From contig NZ_JYKA01000003.1 in NCBI RefSeq assembly GCF_001676875.1, positions 62,001 through 126,000 on the forward strand: a stretch of 64,000 nt of DNA, in the 5' to 3' direction. Origin of the DNA: Chromobacterium subtsugae (lineage in GTDB: Bacteria > Pseudomonadota > Gammaproteobacteria > Burkholderiales > Chromobacteriaceae). Each line of letters begins with the position of its first letter. The stretch's first letter is position 1. The notes under the pieces are model-generated. The model did no database searches. It saw only the letters and a list, made by a program, of their open reading frames with translations, and had not been told where the DNA came from. Below, piece by piece: positions 1 to 10,403 of this stretch. The translations under genes were made by a program, and so were the position numbers.

Positions 1-2418
1 GGCCGCCAGCTCGATGCGCGAGCCGGCCGGCGTGTATTTGGCGGCGTTTTCCAGCAGGTTGACCAGCACCCGCTCGATCAGCACCGCGTCGTATTCCAGC
101 ACCGGCAGGTCGCGGTTCAGTTTTAGCGCCAAATGATGGCGGCGCAGGCTGTGCTCGCAGGCGCGTACCGCGCTGCCCACCACCTCGTCCAGCAGTTGCC
201 ATTCCTTGTTCAACTTGACGCCGGATTGCAGCCTGGCCATGTCCAGCAGATTGGTCACCAGCTTGTTCATCCGCATCGCCTCATCCTGGATCGACTGCGA
301 GATGTCGGCCTGCTGCTCCGGCGGCAGGCTGGGCGAATTCAGCATATTGGCCAGGCCCAGCATGGTGGTCAGCGGCGTGCGCAGATCGTGCGACACCACC
401 GACAGCACGCTGTTGCGCAGCCGTTCCGACTCCATCGCCACGATGGCGTCTTGCGCCACTTCCACATAATGCACCCGCTCCAGCGCCAGCGCGATCTGCG
501 CGGCGCAGGTTTCCAAGAGCCGCTGCTGCTCCGGCAGGAAGGCCGGGATCGTTTCCTCCGGCAGCAGCGCGATCACGCCGCGGGTGCGCATCGGCGCCTT
601 CAGCGGCACGTAGAGCGCGGCGTTGGACGGCAGCGTGTTGGTGCCCAGGCCGGCCGGCTGCAGGTTGTCGAACACCCATTGCGCGACGCCGGTGTCGGCG
701 CCGTTGCCGGCCTCGGTGGCGGCGCGCAGCTGGTCTTCGCTATTGGGGATGAACAGCATCACCTTGGCGCGGAACAGCGGCTCCAGCCGGCCGACCGCGG
801 TGTCGATGATCTGCGACGCGGTCAGCGCGCCGGCCAGCTCGCGGCCCAGGTCGTACAGCGCGCGGGTGCGGCGCTCGCGGTAGGTGGCGATGGTGGCCTC
901 GAAGCGGAAGCGGGCGGTCAGCTGGCTGATCACCAGCGCCACCACCAGCATCACGATGAAGGTGAGCAGGTACTGGGTGTCGGACACCGCGAACGACAGC
1001 TGCGGCGGCACGAAGAAGAAATCGAAGGCCGCCACCGACAGGAAGGACGCCAGCACGCCGGGGCCGCGGCCGTAGCGGGTGGCGATCAGCACCACCGCCA
1101 GCAGGTGCACCATGATGACGTTGGACAGCGCGAAGTAGGGCACCAGCAAGTGGTTGAGCGCGGTGGTGGCGGCGCAGACCGCGGCGGCGGCCAGGTAGCC
1201 GCGCTGCGGCTTGCCGGATTCGCCGTCGCTGAACAGCAGGCTGGGCACGCGCTTGCCGCTCTTTTCGTCGGACGGGTCCAGGTCGTGGGCCACCACGTAG
1301 ACGTCGACGTCGCCGGACTGACGGGTAAGCTCCTCCACCAGCGAGCCGCGCCACAGCCGCGCCAGCGGGCTGCTGGCCGACTTGCCGACCACCAGCTTGG
1401 AGACGTTGCGGGTGCGGGCGTAGGCCAGCAGGGTGGCGGCCAGCGAGCTGCCGCCCAGCACCGTGGTTTCCGCGCCCAGCTCTTGCGCCAGCTTCAGGCC
1501 CTTGAGGATGCGCGCGCGCTTTTCCTCCGGCAGCCGCTGCAGGCTGGGGGTTTCGACATAGACAGCGATCCAGTCGGCGTCCAGATTGGCGGCCAGCCGC
1601 TTGGTGCTGCGGATCAGCTTGTCGGTGCCCGGGCCGGGGCCGACGCAGACCAGCAGCCGTTCGCGCGCGTGCCAGACTGGGTTGATCGACTGGTCGGCGC
1701 GGTAGGCGCGCATCTGCGCGTCGACGCGGTCGGCGGTGCGCCTGAGCGCCAGTTCGCGCAGCGCCAGCAGATTGCCCTTGCGGAAGAAATTCTTGACCGC
1801 GCGCTCGGCCTGGTGCGGCAGGTAGACCTTGCCGGCGGCGAGGCGGGACAGCAGCTCGTCCGGCGGCAGGTCCACCAGCGAGACTTCGTCGGCCCTGTCG
1901 AACACATGGTCGGGCAGCGTTTCCCTGACGATGATGCCGGTGATCTGGCCGACAACATCGTTAAGGCTCTCCAGATGCTGCACATTGAGAGTGGTGTAGA
2001 CGTCGATGCCGGCGGCGAGCAGCTCCTCCACGTCCTGCCAGCGCTTGGGATGGCGCGAGCCGGGGACGTTGGAGTGGGCGAACTCGTCGATCAGGATCAA
2101 CTGCGGGCGGCGCGAGAGGGCCGTGTCGATGTCGAATTCCGACAGCGCGCGGCCCTTGTACTCGATCTGGCTGGGCGGAAGCACCTCCAGCCCGGCCAGC
2201 TGCGCCTCGGTTTCCTTGCGGCCGTGGGTTTCCACCACGCCGACCAGCACGCCGACCCCTTCCTGCTGCTTGGTTTTCGCCGCCGCCAGCATCGCGTAGG
2301 TCTTGCCTACGCCGGCGCAGGCGCCGAAGAAGATTTTCAGCCGGCCGCGCTGGGCGTCCAGCTCTTCGCGTTTCAATTCGTCCAGCAGGGCATCCGGGTC
2401 GGGGCGCAGATCGGTCAT
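1..2418 (-). CDS. kdpD: Sensor histidine kinase KdpD (partial, C-terminus beyond window edge)
   Basis: Membrane sensor kinase of the KdpDE two-component system, which senses low potassium or turgor and switches on kdpFABC through KdpE. The window holds the first 806 codons. Order of domains: N-terminal KdpD domain with Walker A GACAGVGKT near residue 32 and a DEFAHSN motif; a universal-stress-protein-like domain around 250-370; a four-helix membrane block near 395-490; a GAF-like region; and the dimerisation helix with the phospho-accepting histidine at residue 677 in VVSHDLRTPL. Most of the ATPase domain is present only in part, since family members run to about 890-900 residues. The ATG is six bases after the kdpC stop, so it is the last cistron of the kdp operon seen here; kdpE would be expected just outside. 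Identification is firm from motifs and context. Confidence 0.96.
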   Translation of the reverse strand, partial: MTDLRPDPDALLDELKREELDAQRGRLKIFFGACAGVGKTYAMLAAAKTKQQEGVGVLVGVVETHGRKETEAQLAGLEVLPPSQIEYKGRALSEFDIDTALSRRPQLILIDEFAHSNVPGSRHPKRWQDVEELLAAGIDVYTTLNVQHLESLNDVVGQITGIIVRETLPDHVFDRADEVSLVDLPPDELLSRLAAGKVYLPHQAERAVKNFFRKGNLLALRELALRRTADRVDAQMRAYRADQSINPVWHARERLLVCVGPGPGTDKLIRSTKRLAANLDADWIAVYVETPSLQRLPEEKRARILKGLKLAQELGAETTVLGGSSLAATLLAYARTRNVSKLVVGKSASSPLARLWRGSLVEELTRQSGDVDVYVVAHDLDPSDEKSGKRVPSLLFSDGESGKPQRGYLAAAAVCAATTALNHLLVPYFALSNVIMVHLLAVVLIATRYGRGPGVLASFLSVAAFDFFFVPPQLSFAVSDTQYLLTFIVMLVVALVISQLTARFRFEATIATYRERRTRALYDLGRELAGALTASQIIDTAVGRLEPLFRAKVMLFIPNSEDQLRAATEAGNGADTGVAQWVFDNLQPAGLGTNTLPSNAALYVPLKAPMRTRGVIALLPEETIPAFLPEQQRLLETCAAQIALALERVHYVEVAQDAIVAMESERLRNSVLSVVSHDLRTPLTTMLGLANMLNSPSLPPEQQADISQSIQDEAMRMNKLVTNLLDMARLQSGVKLNKEWQLLDEVVGSAVRACEHSLRRHHLALKLNRDLPVLEYDAVLIERVLVNLLENAAKYTPAGSRIELAA

Positions 2419-2424
2419 GCGGGT

Positions 2425-3003
2425 TTAGGCTTTCTTGGAAAGTTCGTCCAGCGCCAGGTTCAGCTCCAGCACGTTGATGCGCGGTTCGCCCAGCAGGCCG
2501 AAGGTTTCGCCGATGATGCGGCCTTCCACCAGCTTGCGCACTTCGGTTGCCGGCAGTTTACGCGCCGCGGCGACGCGGTCAACCTGGTAATAGGCGGAGG
2601 CGACCGAGATTTCCGGGTCGAGGCCGCTGGCGGAGGCGGTCACCAGGTCCACCGGCACCGGGCCGGTCTGGGTCGGGTGCGCCTTGCGGATGGCGTCGAC
2701 ATTGCCTTTCACCGCGTCCAGCTGGGCCTTGTTGGTGGGGCCCAGGTTGGAGCCGCCGGAGTTGCCGGCGTTGTACGGCATCGGGCTGGTGGCCGACGGG
2801 CGGCCCCAGAAATACTTGTCGCCGGTGAAGTTCTGGCCGATCAGGCGCGAACCCACCACTTTGCCGTCTTTCTCGATCAGGCTGCCGTTGGCTTGCGCCG
2901 GGAACAGCGCCTGGGCGATGCCGGTGGTGGCCAGCGGGTAGGCGAGGCCGGTGAGCAGCGACAGGCCGCCGAAGATCACCAGCAGGGGACGAATGACTTT
3001 CAC
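2425..3003 (-). CDS. kdpC: Potassium-transporting ATPase subunit KdpC
   Basis: Single-span inner-membrane subunit that stabilises the KdpFABC complex and helps nucleotide binding by KdpB. About 192 residues, the usual size. One N-terminal membrane helix ([20 protein letters not shown]) is followed by a periplasmic domain that contains the family signature region around [15 protein letters not shown] place the start at a GTG preceded at good spacing by AAAGGA, which makes the protein begin MKVIRPLL as in relatives; an ATG five codons upstream (first base 3018) is the alternative but has no clear ribosome-binding site. It lies between kdpB (about 100 bases upstream, with a GC-rich hairpin between) and kdpD (six bases downstream). 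Confidence 0.95.
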   Translation of the reverse strand: MKVIRPLLVIFGGLSLLTGLAYPLATTGIAQALFPAQANGSLIEKDGKVVGSRLIGQNFTGDKYFWGRPSATSPMPYNAGNSGGSNLGPTNKAQLDAVKGNVDAIRKAHPTQTGPVPVDLVTASASGLDPEISVASAYYQVDRVAAARKLPATEVRKLVEGRIIGETFGLLGEPRINVLELNLALDELSKKA

Positions 3004-3068
3004 GATAATCCTTTCCATTCTCTTGGCGAGAGGCCCGTTGCGCGTTCCGTGCGCCGGGCCTGCCGTGC

Positions 3069-3098
3069 GCCCGCTCCCCGGCGCGCCGGGAGGCGGGC
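3069..3098 (-). other. GC-rich intercistronic hairpin between kdpB and kdpC
   Basis: A near-perfect inverted repeat of about 14 bases per arm, centred on CCCGGCGCGCCGGG, fills the kdpB-kdpC gap. No T-run follows it on the minus strand, so it does not look like a standard intrinsic terminator. Inference: an mRNA-stability or partial-attenuation element that sets the ratio of KdpB to KdpC/KdpD. Confidence 0.4.
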
Positions 3099-3105
3099 TT
3101 GCCTG

Positions 3106-5226
<2,121 letters not shown>

Positions 5227-5249
5227 TGTCGTTTCCTTGACTGACGGGC

Positions 5250-7058
5250 TTAGTGGACGGCGAGCATTTGCAGCTGCTCGACCACCGGGCCCAGCGCCAG
5301 AGCCGGAACATAGTTGAGGGCGCCCACCAGCAGCACGGTGCCGATCAGCAGCACCACGAACAGCGGGCCGTGGGTGGGCAGGGTGCCGGCGGTGACGGCC
5401 AGACGCTTCTTGGCGGCCAGCGAGCCGGCGATGGCCAGGATGGGCACGATCATGAAGAAGCGGCCGAAGAACATGGCGACGCCGGTGGCGATGTTGTAGA
5501 ACGGCGTGTTGGCGGACAGGCCGGCGAAGGCGCTGCCGTTGTTGTTGGCGGCGGAAGTGAACGCGTACAGGATTTCGCTGAAGCCGTGCGCGCCCGGATT
5601 GGCGATGCCGGCCTTGCCCGCGGCCACGCTCACGGCGATGGCGGTCAGCGCCAGCACCAGGGTCGGGGTCACCAGAATGGTGATCGCGGTCATCTTCATC
5701 TCGTAGGTTTCAATCTTCTTGCCCAGGTATTCCGGGGTGCGGCCCACCATCAGGCCGGCGATGAACACCGCCAGGATGGCGAAGATCAGCATGCCGTACA
5801 GGCCGGAACCCACGCCGCCGAACACCACTTCTCCCAACTGCATCAGGAACATCGGCACCAGACCGCCGATCGGGGTCAGCGAGTCGTGCATCGAGTTGAC
5901 CGCGCCGCAGGAGGCGGAGGTGGTCACGGCGATGAACAGTGAGGTGTCGATGATGCCGAAGCGCGCTTCCTTGCCTTCCATATTGCCGCCGGACTGCAGG
6001 TGGCTGGCTTGCTGGTCGATGTGCAGCGCCTTGTATTGCGGCACGCCGGCCTGCTCGGCGCTGGTTTCCACGACCACCGCGGTGGCGAACAGGATGGTCA
6101 TCGCGGCGATGATGGCCCAGCCCTGGCGACGGTCGCCCACCATGCGGCCGAACAGGAAGCACAGCGCGGCCGGGATCAGGAAGATGGCGATGTCCTGCAG
6201 GAAGTTGGCCAGCGGCGTCGGGTTTTCAAACGGGTGGGCGGAGTTGGCGTTGAAGAAGCCGCCGCCGTTGGTGCCCAGCATCTTGATGGCTTCCTGAGAG
6301 GCCACCGGACCCATCGGCAGAGTTTGCGTCTGCGCAGTCTTGTCCTCCATCACCGGCTTGCCGTCCTTGCCGGTCACCGGGTTGCCCTTGGCGTCGACCT
6401 TGGGTTGCTGGTACTTGGTGACTTCCAGCGTGTGCACGTCCTTGTAGGCGGCCAGGTTCTGGATGGCGCCTTGCTGGGTGAACACCAGCGCGAACACCAG
6501 CGACAGCGGCAGCAGGATGTACAGCGTCAGGCGGGTGATATCCACCCAGAAGTTGCCGATCTTGGCGCTGCTGTGGCGGACGAAGCCGCGGATCAGCGCG
6601 ATCACCACCGCGGCGCCGGTGGCGGCGGACAGGAAGTTCTGCACGGTCAGACCCAGCATCTGGGTCAGGTAGCTCATCGTGGTTTCGCCGCCGTAGCCTT
6701 GCCAGTTGGTGTTGGTGACGAAGGAAACGGCGGTGTTGAACGAGGAGTCCGGGCTGACCGCGGCCATCGCCTGCGGGTTGAACGGCAGAGAGCCTTGCAG
6801 ACGTTGCAGCGCGTAGACGGCCAGCGCGCCCAGCACGTTGAATAGGATCAGGGCCACGGTATAGCCGCGCCAGCCCATCTCCTCATCCTTCTGAATGCCG
6901 GCCAGCCGGTAGAAGCCGCGTTCCAGCGGCGCGAACCAGAGTACCGGACCAACGTTCTCCCCCTGCATGATGCGCGTCATGTACGCGCCAAGAGGCCAGG
7001 CCAGCGCCAGAAGCACGGCCAGGAACAGCCCCAGTTGGAGCATGGCGGGTGTTGTCAT
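5250..7058 (-). CDS. kdpA: Potassium-transporting ATPase potassium-binding subunit KdpA
   Basis: Channel-like subunit that selects and conducts potassium, homologous to Trk/Ktr superfamily proteins, with about ten membrane helices. All four selectivity-filter segments are readable: [38 protein letters not shown] and [10 protein letters not shown]. It is 602 residues long against about 557 in E. coli. The surplus is mostly a hydrophilic insertion of roughly 30 residues near positions 215-250, rich in Lys, Gly and Asp, just ahead of [16 protein letters not shown]; similar insertions are known in betaproteobacterial KdpA as far as I recall. It starts two bases after the kdpF stop. Confidence 0.97.
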   Translation of the reverse strand: MTTPAMLQLGLFLAVLLALAWPLGAYMTRIMQGENVGPVLWFAPLERGFYRLAGIQKDEEMGWRGYTVALILFNVLGALAVYALQRLQGSLPFNPQAMAAVSPDSSFNTAVSFVTNTNWQGYGGETTMSYLTQMLGLTVQNFLSAATGAAVVIALIRGFVRHSSAKIGNFWVDITRLTLYILLPLSLVFALVFTQQGAIQNLAAYKDVHTLEVTKYQQPKVDAKGNPVTGKDGKPVMEDKTAQTQTLPMGPVASQEAIKMLGTNGGGFFNANSAHPFENPTPLANFLQDIAIFLIPAALCFLFGRMVGDRRQGWAIIAAMTILFATAVVVETSAEQAGVPQYKALHIDQQASHLQSGGNMEGKEARFGIIDTSLFIAVTTSASCGAVNSMHDSLTPIGGLVPMFLMQLGEVVFGGVGSGLYGMLIFAILAVFIAGLMVGRTPEYLGKKIETYEMKMTAITILVTPTLVLALTAIAVSVAAGKAGIANPGAHGFSEILYAFTSAANNNGSAFAGLSANTPFYNIATGVAMFFGRFFMIVPILAIAGSLAAKKRLAVTAGTLPTHGPLFVVLLIGTVLLVGALNYVPALALGPVVEQLQMLAVH

Positions 7059-7060
7059 GA

Positions 7061-7150
7061 TTAGAAATTCTCCGGCTTGACCAATGCGTAGATCAGATAA
7101 ACGAACAGACCCAGCGCCAACAGGGCGCTGATCAGGTACCAGGCAGTCAT
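7061..7150 (-). CDS. kdpF: Potassium-transporting ATPase small subunit KdpF
   Basis: A 29-residue single-helix peptide, [20 protein letters not shown] followed by YALVKPENF. The YALVKPENF ending is the hallmark of KdpF. In E. coli it binds at the KdpA-KdpB interface and stabilises the complex. Its ATG overlaps the TGA of the preceding 30-residue peptide (ATGA), implying translational coupling, and its TAA lies two bases before the kdpA start. Confidence 0.93.
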   Translation of the reverse strand: MTAWYLISALLALGLFVYLIYALVKPENF

Positions 7151-7239
7151 TGCTTGCCTCCCAATTGGTCGCAGGCTGCGATCAACAGCCAGGTCAACGC
7201 GCCGAACAGCGCGAACAGACCGATGTAAAGAAGATCCAT
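7147..7239 (-). CDS. 30-residue membrane peptide at the head of the kdp operon
   Basis: Short ORF beginning [20 protein letters not shown] and ending [10 protein letters not shown]. It has one strongly hydrophobic helix with Trp/Tyr at the edges and a charged C-terminus. It is the first cistron of the kdp transcript; its stop overlaps the kdpF start (ATGA) and it lies directly downstream of the KdpE operator. Peptides of this kind, with an LTW...CD.L core, occur ahead of kdpF in other proteobacteria but usually go unannotated; I know of no assigned function. It could be an additional stabilising subunit of the transporter, a regulatory peptide, or only a coupling leader. Coding status is inferred from the helix pattern and exact overlap. 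Confidence 0.7.
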   Translation of the reverse strand: MDLLYIGLFALFGALTWLLIAACDQLGGKQ

Positions 7240-7558
7240 AGTGAAAATCTCCATGCGTAATGTGCAACCTGGAAGGTACGCAAACGGACGTCAAAAACCT
7301 GATAAAAGCGGGAGTGGGGGTGTAAAGAAAGTATAAAAATACTGTCGGATGCCAGTTTTTTTGAAAAATGCCGCCGCGCAAGGCGGAATGTTTCAATTTT
7401 TTTTAGGTAGACCGGCGGAATGGGGATGAGTTCGGCGCTCTGGCCGAACGGGCATTCGGCGGTTTGGTCAGCCCAAAGCGGGCATAAAGAAAAAACAGCG
7501 GGCGCTTGCCTTGGGCGGAGCGGAGAAGGCAGAGGGCGGGGGCGCGGCCCCCATCGGG
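7240..7558. promoter_or_regulatory. kdp promoter region and flank
   Basis: Gene-free stretch of 319 bases. The part nearest kdp carries the KdpE operator (listed separately) and the 5' leader of the operon. The part further out holds two GC-rich inverted repeats, GCCGAA-N6-TTCGGC at 7443-7460 and GGGGGC-N3-GCCCCC at 7538-7552, neither followed by a T-run. The second lies just past the stop of the small minus-strand ORF and might act as a weak 3' end. No other gene is apparent. Confidence 0.6.
7321..7339 (-). promoter_or_regulatory. KdpE operator upstream of kdp
   Basis: Read on the minus strand this is TTTTTATACTTTCTTTACA followed by a C-rich run. It matches the well-known E. coli kdp operator, whose core reads TTTATACTTTTTTTACA before CCCC, with one change in the core. 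It lies about 80 bases upstream of the first cistron on the correct strand. KdpE dimers would bind the two direct TTTATA/TTTACA half-sites. The match is seen directly; binding is inferred. Confidence 0.8.
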
Positions 7559-7747
7559 TCAGAACAGGTCGTCGCAGCGATCAGCCAGGAAGCGGGCGTC
7601 GTCGCGGTCATGCGCGCGTTGCCGCACTTTTTGCTGGCGGGATCTCTCCTCATCGCTCAGTTGCGGTTTCGCCACCGCGTAGAGGAAGCTTTCATGTTGG
7701 TCACGGGCTTGTTTTCTACGAACGCTCAGGGGGATACGAGAAATCAT
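7559..7747 (-). CDS. Small hypothetical protein (62 residues)
   Basis: Starts MISRIPLSVRRKQARDQHES and ends ARFLADRCDDLF. It is highly charged, Arg/Asp/Gln rich, predicted helical, with no membrane segment. The ATG is chosen because AAAGGTGCAGG precedes it at good spacing; the frame stays open further upstream (to 7864), but that part reads like non-coding sequence. No family recognised. It stands alone between the kdp promoter and the TauE-type gene. Confidence 0.5.
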   Translation of the reverse strand: MISRIPLSVRRKQARDQHESFLYAVAKPQLSDEERSRQQKVRQRAHDRDDARFLADRCDDLF

Positions 7748-8098
7748 CCTGCACCTTTCGATCTCGAAACGTGGGCTTCTCAGGGGGCCTGGCGGCTGGC
7801 GCTCCATGCGGGCGTCGCAAGCGGTCAGGCTGTGCCCTGACAGTATCAAATTGACGCTATTCATCCGGTTTGTAAAGCGATTGCGTGAATATCCGCGAGG
7901 GATTGTGGCGTTCCTTGTCGTTTTGTTCTGATTGCAAACATAGGCCGCCCTTGTTACGGCGCCGTGATGGCGCGATGAATCTTGGCGCGCAGGGAGAGCT
8001 TGGAATTAATGTTTATAATGTTGTATCTAATTAATCTAAATTGTTATAAGCAAAGCGCGTAGCATCGGATGGATCTTGCAGGATGAATGGGGAATCCG
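7748..8098. other. Intergenic region between small ORF and tauE-like gene
   Basis: About 350 bases without a convincing gene. It holds an inverted repeat GTCAGG-N6-CCTGAC at 7824-7841 and, nearer the tauE-like gene, a strikingly AT-rich block (about 8003-8050) with TATAAT at 8014-8019. The latter is a likely promoter for the plus-strand gene, but I see no good -35 at standard spacing. Confidence 0.4.
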
Positions 8099-8866
8099 AT
8101 GGATTTGGGATATACGGTTGCGGGCCTGGCGGTGGGCTTCATCGTCGGGCTGACCGGAGTGGGCGGAGGCTCGCTGATGACGCCCATTCTGCTTTGGTTC
8201 GGCATCTCGCCTGCCACCGCCGTCGGCACAGATCTCTTGTACGCCGCGCTGACCAAGGCTGGCGGCGTGGCTGCGCATCACCGGCAGCGCCACATCGACT
8301 GGCGCATCACGCTGCACCTGGCGCTGGGCAGCGTGCCGGCGGCGATGCTGACGTTGGGCCTGTTGAGCTGGCTGCACGTGCCGTCGCAGGTGATGGACGC
8401 GCTGTTCCGTTTCGTGCTGGGCATCGCCTTGCTGCTGACTGCCGCCGCCATCCTATGCAAGCCGTGGCTGGTCCGCCTGGGGCAGCGCCATTTCGGCAGC
8501 CTGGGCGTAGGCGAGCGGCTGTGGCCGACCGCGCTGGTCGGCGCGGTGCTGGGTGTGCTGGTCACGCTCAGCTCCATCGGCGCCGGGGCGCTGGGCACGC
8601 TGGCCTTGTTTCTGCTGTACCCGGCTTTGCCGACTTCGCGGCTGATCGGCACCGAAATCGCCCACGCGGTGCCGCTGACGCTGGTGGCGGGCCTGGGCCA
8701 TGCCGGCATGGGCCACCTGGACTGGGTGCTGCTGCTCAAGCTGCTCAGCGGCTCGTTGCCCGGCATCTGGCTGGGCAGCCGCTTGACCGGCAGGCTGGCC
8801 GACCATTGGCTGCGGCCGACGCTGGCGGTGATGCTGGCGCTGGCCGGCGGCAAGCTGGTGTTGTGA
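8099..8866 (+). CDS. TauE/SafE family membrane permease
   Basis: 255-residue inner-membrane protein of the TauE/SafE (COG0730) family, which includes exporters of sulfite, sulfoacetate and other organic anions. It has about seven to eight hydrophobic helices. The N-terminal GLTGVGGGSLMTP motif and the repeat-related TLSSIGAGALGTLAL segment in the second half are typical of the family's two-fold internal repeat. The start is set at the ATG preceded by GGGGA; an ATG four codons upstream (8087) is less well spaced from a binding site. Substrate unknown. It converges with the frameshifted binding-protein gene, leaving one base between stops. Confidence 0.88.
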   Translation: MDLGYTVAGLAVGFIVGLTGVGGGSLMTPILLWFGISPATAVGTDLLYAALTKAGGVAAHHRQRHIDWRITLHLALGSVPAAMLTLGLLSWLHVPSQVMDALFRFVLGIALLLTAAAILCKPWLVRLGQRHFGSLGVGERLWPTALVGAVLGVLVTLSSIGAGALGTLALFLLYPALPTSRLIGTEIAHAVPLTLVAGLGHAGMGHLDWVLLLKLLSGSLPGIWLGSRLTGRLADHWLRPTLAVMLALAGGKLVL

Positions 8867-8867
8867 G

Positions 8868-9619
8868 TCAGGGGTGGGTGTAGCGCCTTAGCAAAGCCGC
8901 GTAGCGCCCATCCTGCTTGATCCTGTCCAGCGCGGCCTGCAGCCGGGCGATGTAGTCGGGATTGCTGTCCCTCTGCATCGCGAAATAGAACTGGGTGCTG
9001 TCGTCCAGCACCTGCACCGAATCCAGCCTGTCCGGCTGCTGGTTCTGCTGCTTGGCGGCGTAACGCTGGAACAAGCCGACCCCGACGCTGTATTGCACGC
9101 GACGGGCGTACAGCAGCCTGGCCGACTGGGCCTCGTCATTGGTCAGCACCAGATTGACATTGTCGACGAAGCCCAGCTTCTCCATCATTTTCTGTCCCGG
9201 CGTGTCGCGCGCCACCGCCACCATCGCATGCCTGGCGTCGTCTATGGAGGCGGGCTGCGCGGCCCGCGGCCCGCTCAGCCGGAACAGTTCTATCGGCAGC
9301 GGCAGCGCCGGGCCTATCCATTTAACATCTCTTCCCGCTCCGGCGTGCGCACGGCCAGATACAGCATGGTGTTGGGCGCTTGCTGCGCCTCGCGCAGCGC
9401 GCGGCTCCAGGGCTTGACTTGGATGACGGCGCGCAGGCCGCTGTCGCGCAGCATCATCGCCAGCAATTCGTTGGAGAAGCCCTTGTGCTCGCCGCCCTCG
9501 CCGTAGCTGAGCGGCGGCAGGATTTCGGTCAGCGCGTAGATGTCTGGCTGGGGCAGGTCGGCGCAGGCGGGCAGCGCTTGCAGGCAGCAAGCGAGGAAGG
9601 CGGCGCGGAGCAGGCGCAT
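8868..9619 (-). pseudogene. Frameshifted periplasmic solute-binding protein (SBP_bac_3-like)
   Basis: Two overlapping frames together make one complete amino-acid-type binding protein of about 250 residues. The first begins MRLLRAAFLACCLQALPACA, a secretion signal, after GGAGAG, continues through TEILPPLSYGEGGEHKGFS and stops at EREEMLNG. The second frame resumes with KWIGPALPLPIELFRLSG and runs to the end RRYTHP. The expected EREEMFKWIGP is restored by adding one base within TTAAA near 9321-9325. So the gene has a single-base deletion, or the sequence has an error there. No permease or ATPase gene adjoins, so it resembles the many orphan binding proteins of this family. Confidence 0.8.
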
Positions 9620-9686
9620 GATGCTCTCCGGTATCCGGTGCGTAATCCCACTATAAGCATTCCGCCGCGCGCGCCGGGCAAAAAAA

Positions 9687-9708
9687 TGCCCCGGACGAGC
9701 CGGGGGCA
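9687..9708 (-). terminator. Rho-independent terminator
   Basis: On the minus strand a TGCCCCCGGC / CCGGGGCA stem with one bulged base is followed by seven T residues. It sits downstream of the GNAT gene and before the binding-protein pseudogene, so it ends the GNAT transcript. Confidence 0.75.
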
Positions 9709-9804
9709 TCAAGCAAACAACAAAGGAGAAGCCATAAGAAGCCTCTGTATATTAGTAATGAATGATTTATTGCGTATTGATCTGGGACAAGCTTGCGCCG
9801 CGCT

Positions 9805-10296
9805 TCAGCACACCAGCTCCGCCAGCGGCTTGCTCAGCGTGACGCGTTCGTCGTCTATGCCCTGCGGATACGGTTGCTGCGCGCTGACCTCGTAGCCCAG
9901 CCGCTGGTAGAACTGCAGATTGCTGGGCAGGCGTCTGCGGGTGGATAGCTTGAGCTGCTGCACGCCCTGGCGTTGCAGCTCTTGCTCGGCGTAATCGAGC
10001 AGCGCCGCGCCCAGGCCCTGGCCTTGCAGGTCGGGATGGGTGCAGACGCGCTTGATTTCGGCGCAGCCGTTTTCCGGCGGCAGCACCAGCAGGCAGGCGA
10101 CGATGCGCGATTGCCTGACGGCGACGAAGATCTGGCTGCCGCTGCTGAGGTGGCCGGTGAGGCTGGCGACGGTTTCATCCAGCGCGGTCGGCGGGCTTGG
10201 CAGCTGCGTCAGCAGCGGCGCGAAGGCCTGCTGGATCAGCTGGCATACCGCGGGCAGGTCATCCCAGCTGGCCTGGCGGAGTTCTATGGCGGACAT
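9805..10296 (-). CDS. GNAT family N-acetyltransferase
   Basis: 163-residue single-domain acetyltransferase. The acetyl-CoA binding motif A is visible as VCTHPDLQGQGLGAALLDYA around residues 85-104 (Q/RxxGxG/A form). The preceding strand IVACLLVLPPENGCAEIK and the C-terminal FYQRLGYEV motif B are also typical. The substrate cannot be told from sequence; small molecules or protein N-termini are both possible. It stands alone between two terminators. Confidence 0.87.
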   Translation of the reverse strand: MSAIELRQASWDDLPAVCQLIQQAFAPLLTQLPSPPTALDETVASLTGHLSSGSQIFVAVRQSRIVACLLVLPPENGCAEIKRVCTHPDLQGQGLGAALLDYAEQELQRQGVQQLKLSTRRRLPSNLQFYQRLGYEVSAQQPYPQGIDDERVTLSKPLAELVC

Positions 10297-10352
10297 GGCA
10301 TGCTCCTAGTCTAGGGTGTGCCGACATTGTGAAAATTGATTATTACCATATG

Positions 10353-10384
10353 AAAAACGGCCACATGAATAACATGTGGCCGTT
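10353..10384 (-). terminator. Rho-independent terminator after alaS
   Basis: A perfect 12-base-pair stem, AACGGCCACATG / CATGTGGCCGTT, with a five-base loop. On the minus strand it is followed by TTTTTC. It lies about 20 bases after the alaS stop. Confidence 0.9.
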
Positions 10385-10403
10385 GGTACAGGTGCGTTTG
10401 GCT

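Noticed and set aside
7061-7396. A 111-codon ORF that includes kdpF
   Set aside because: Its upstream part runs through the KdpE operator and the preceding peptide in another frame; only the last 29 codons are kdpF.
7443-7552. GC-rich inverted repeats as intrinsic terminators
   Set aside because: No T-run follows either repeat on either strand.
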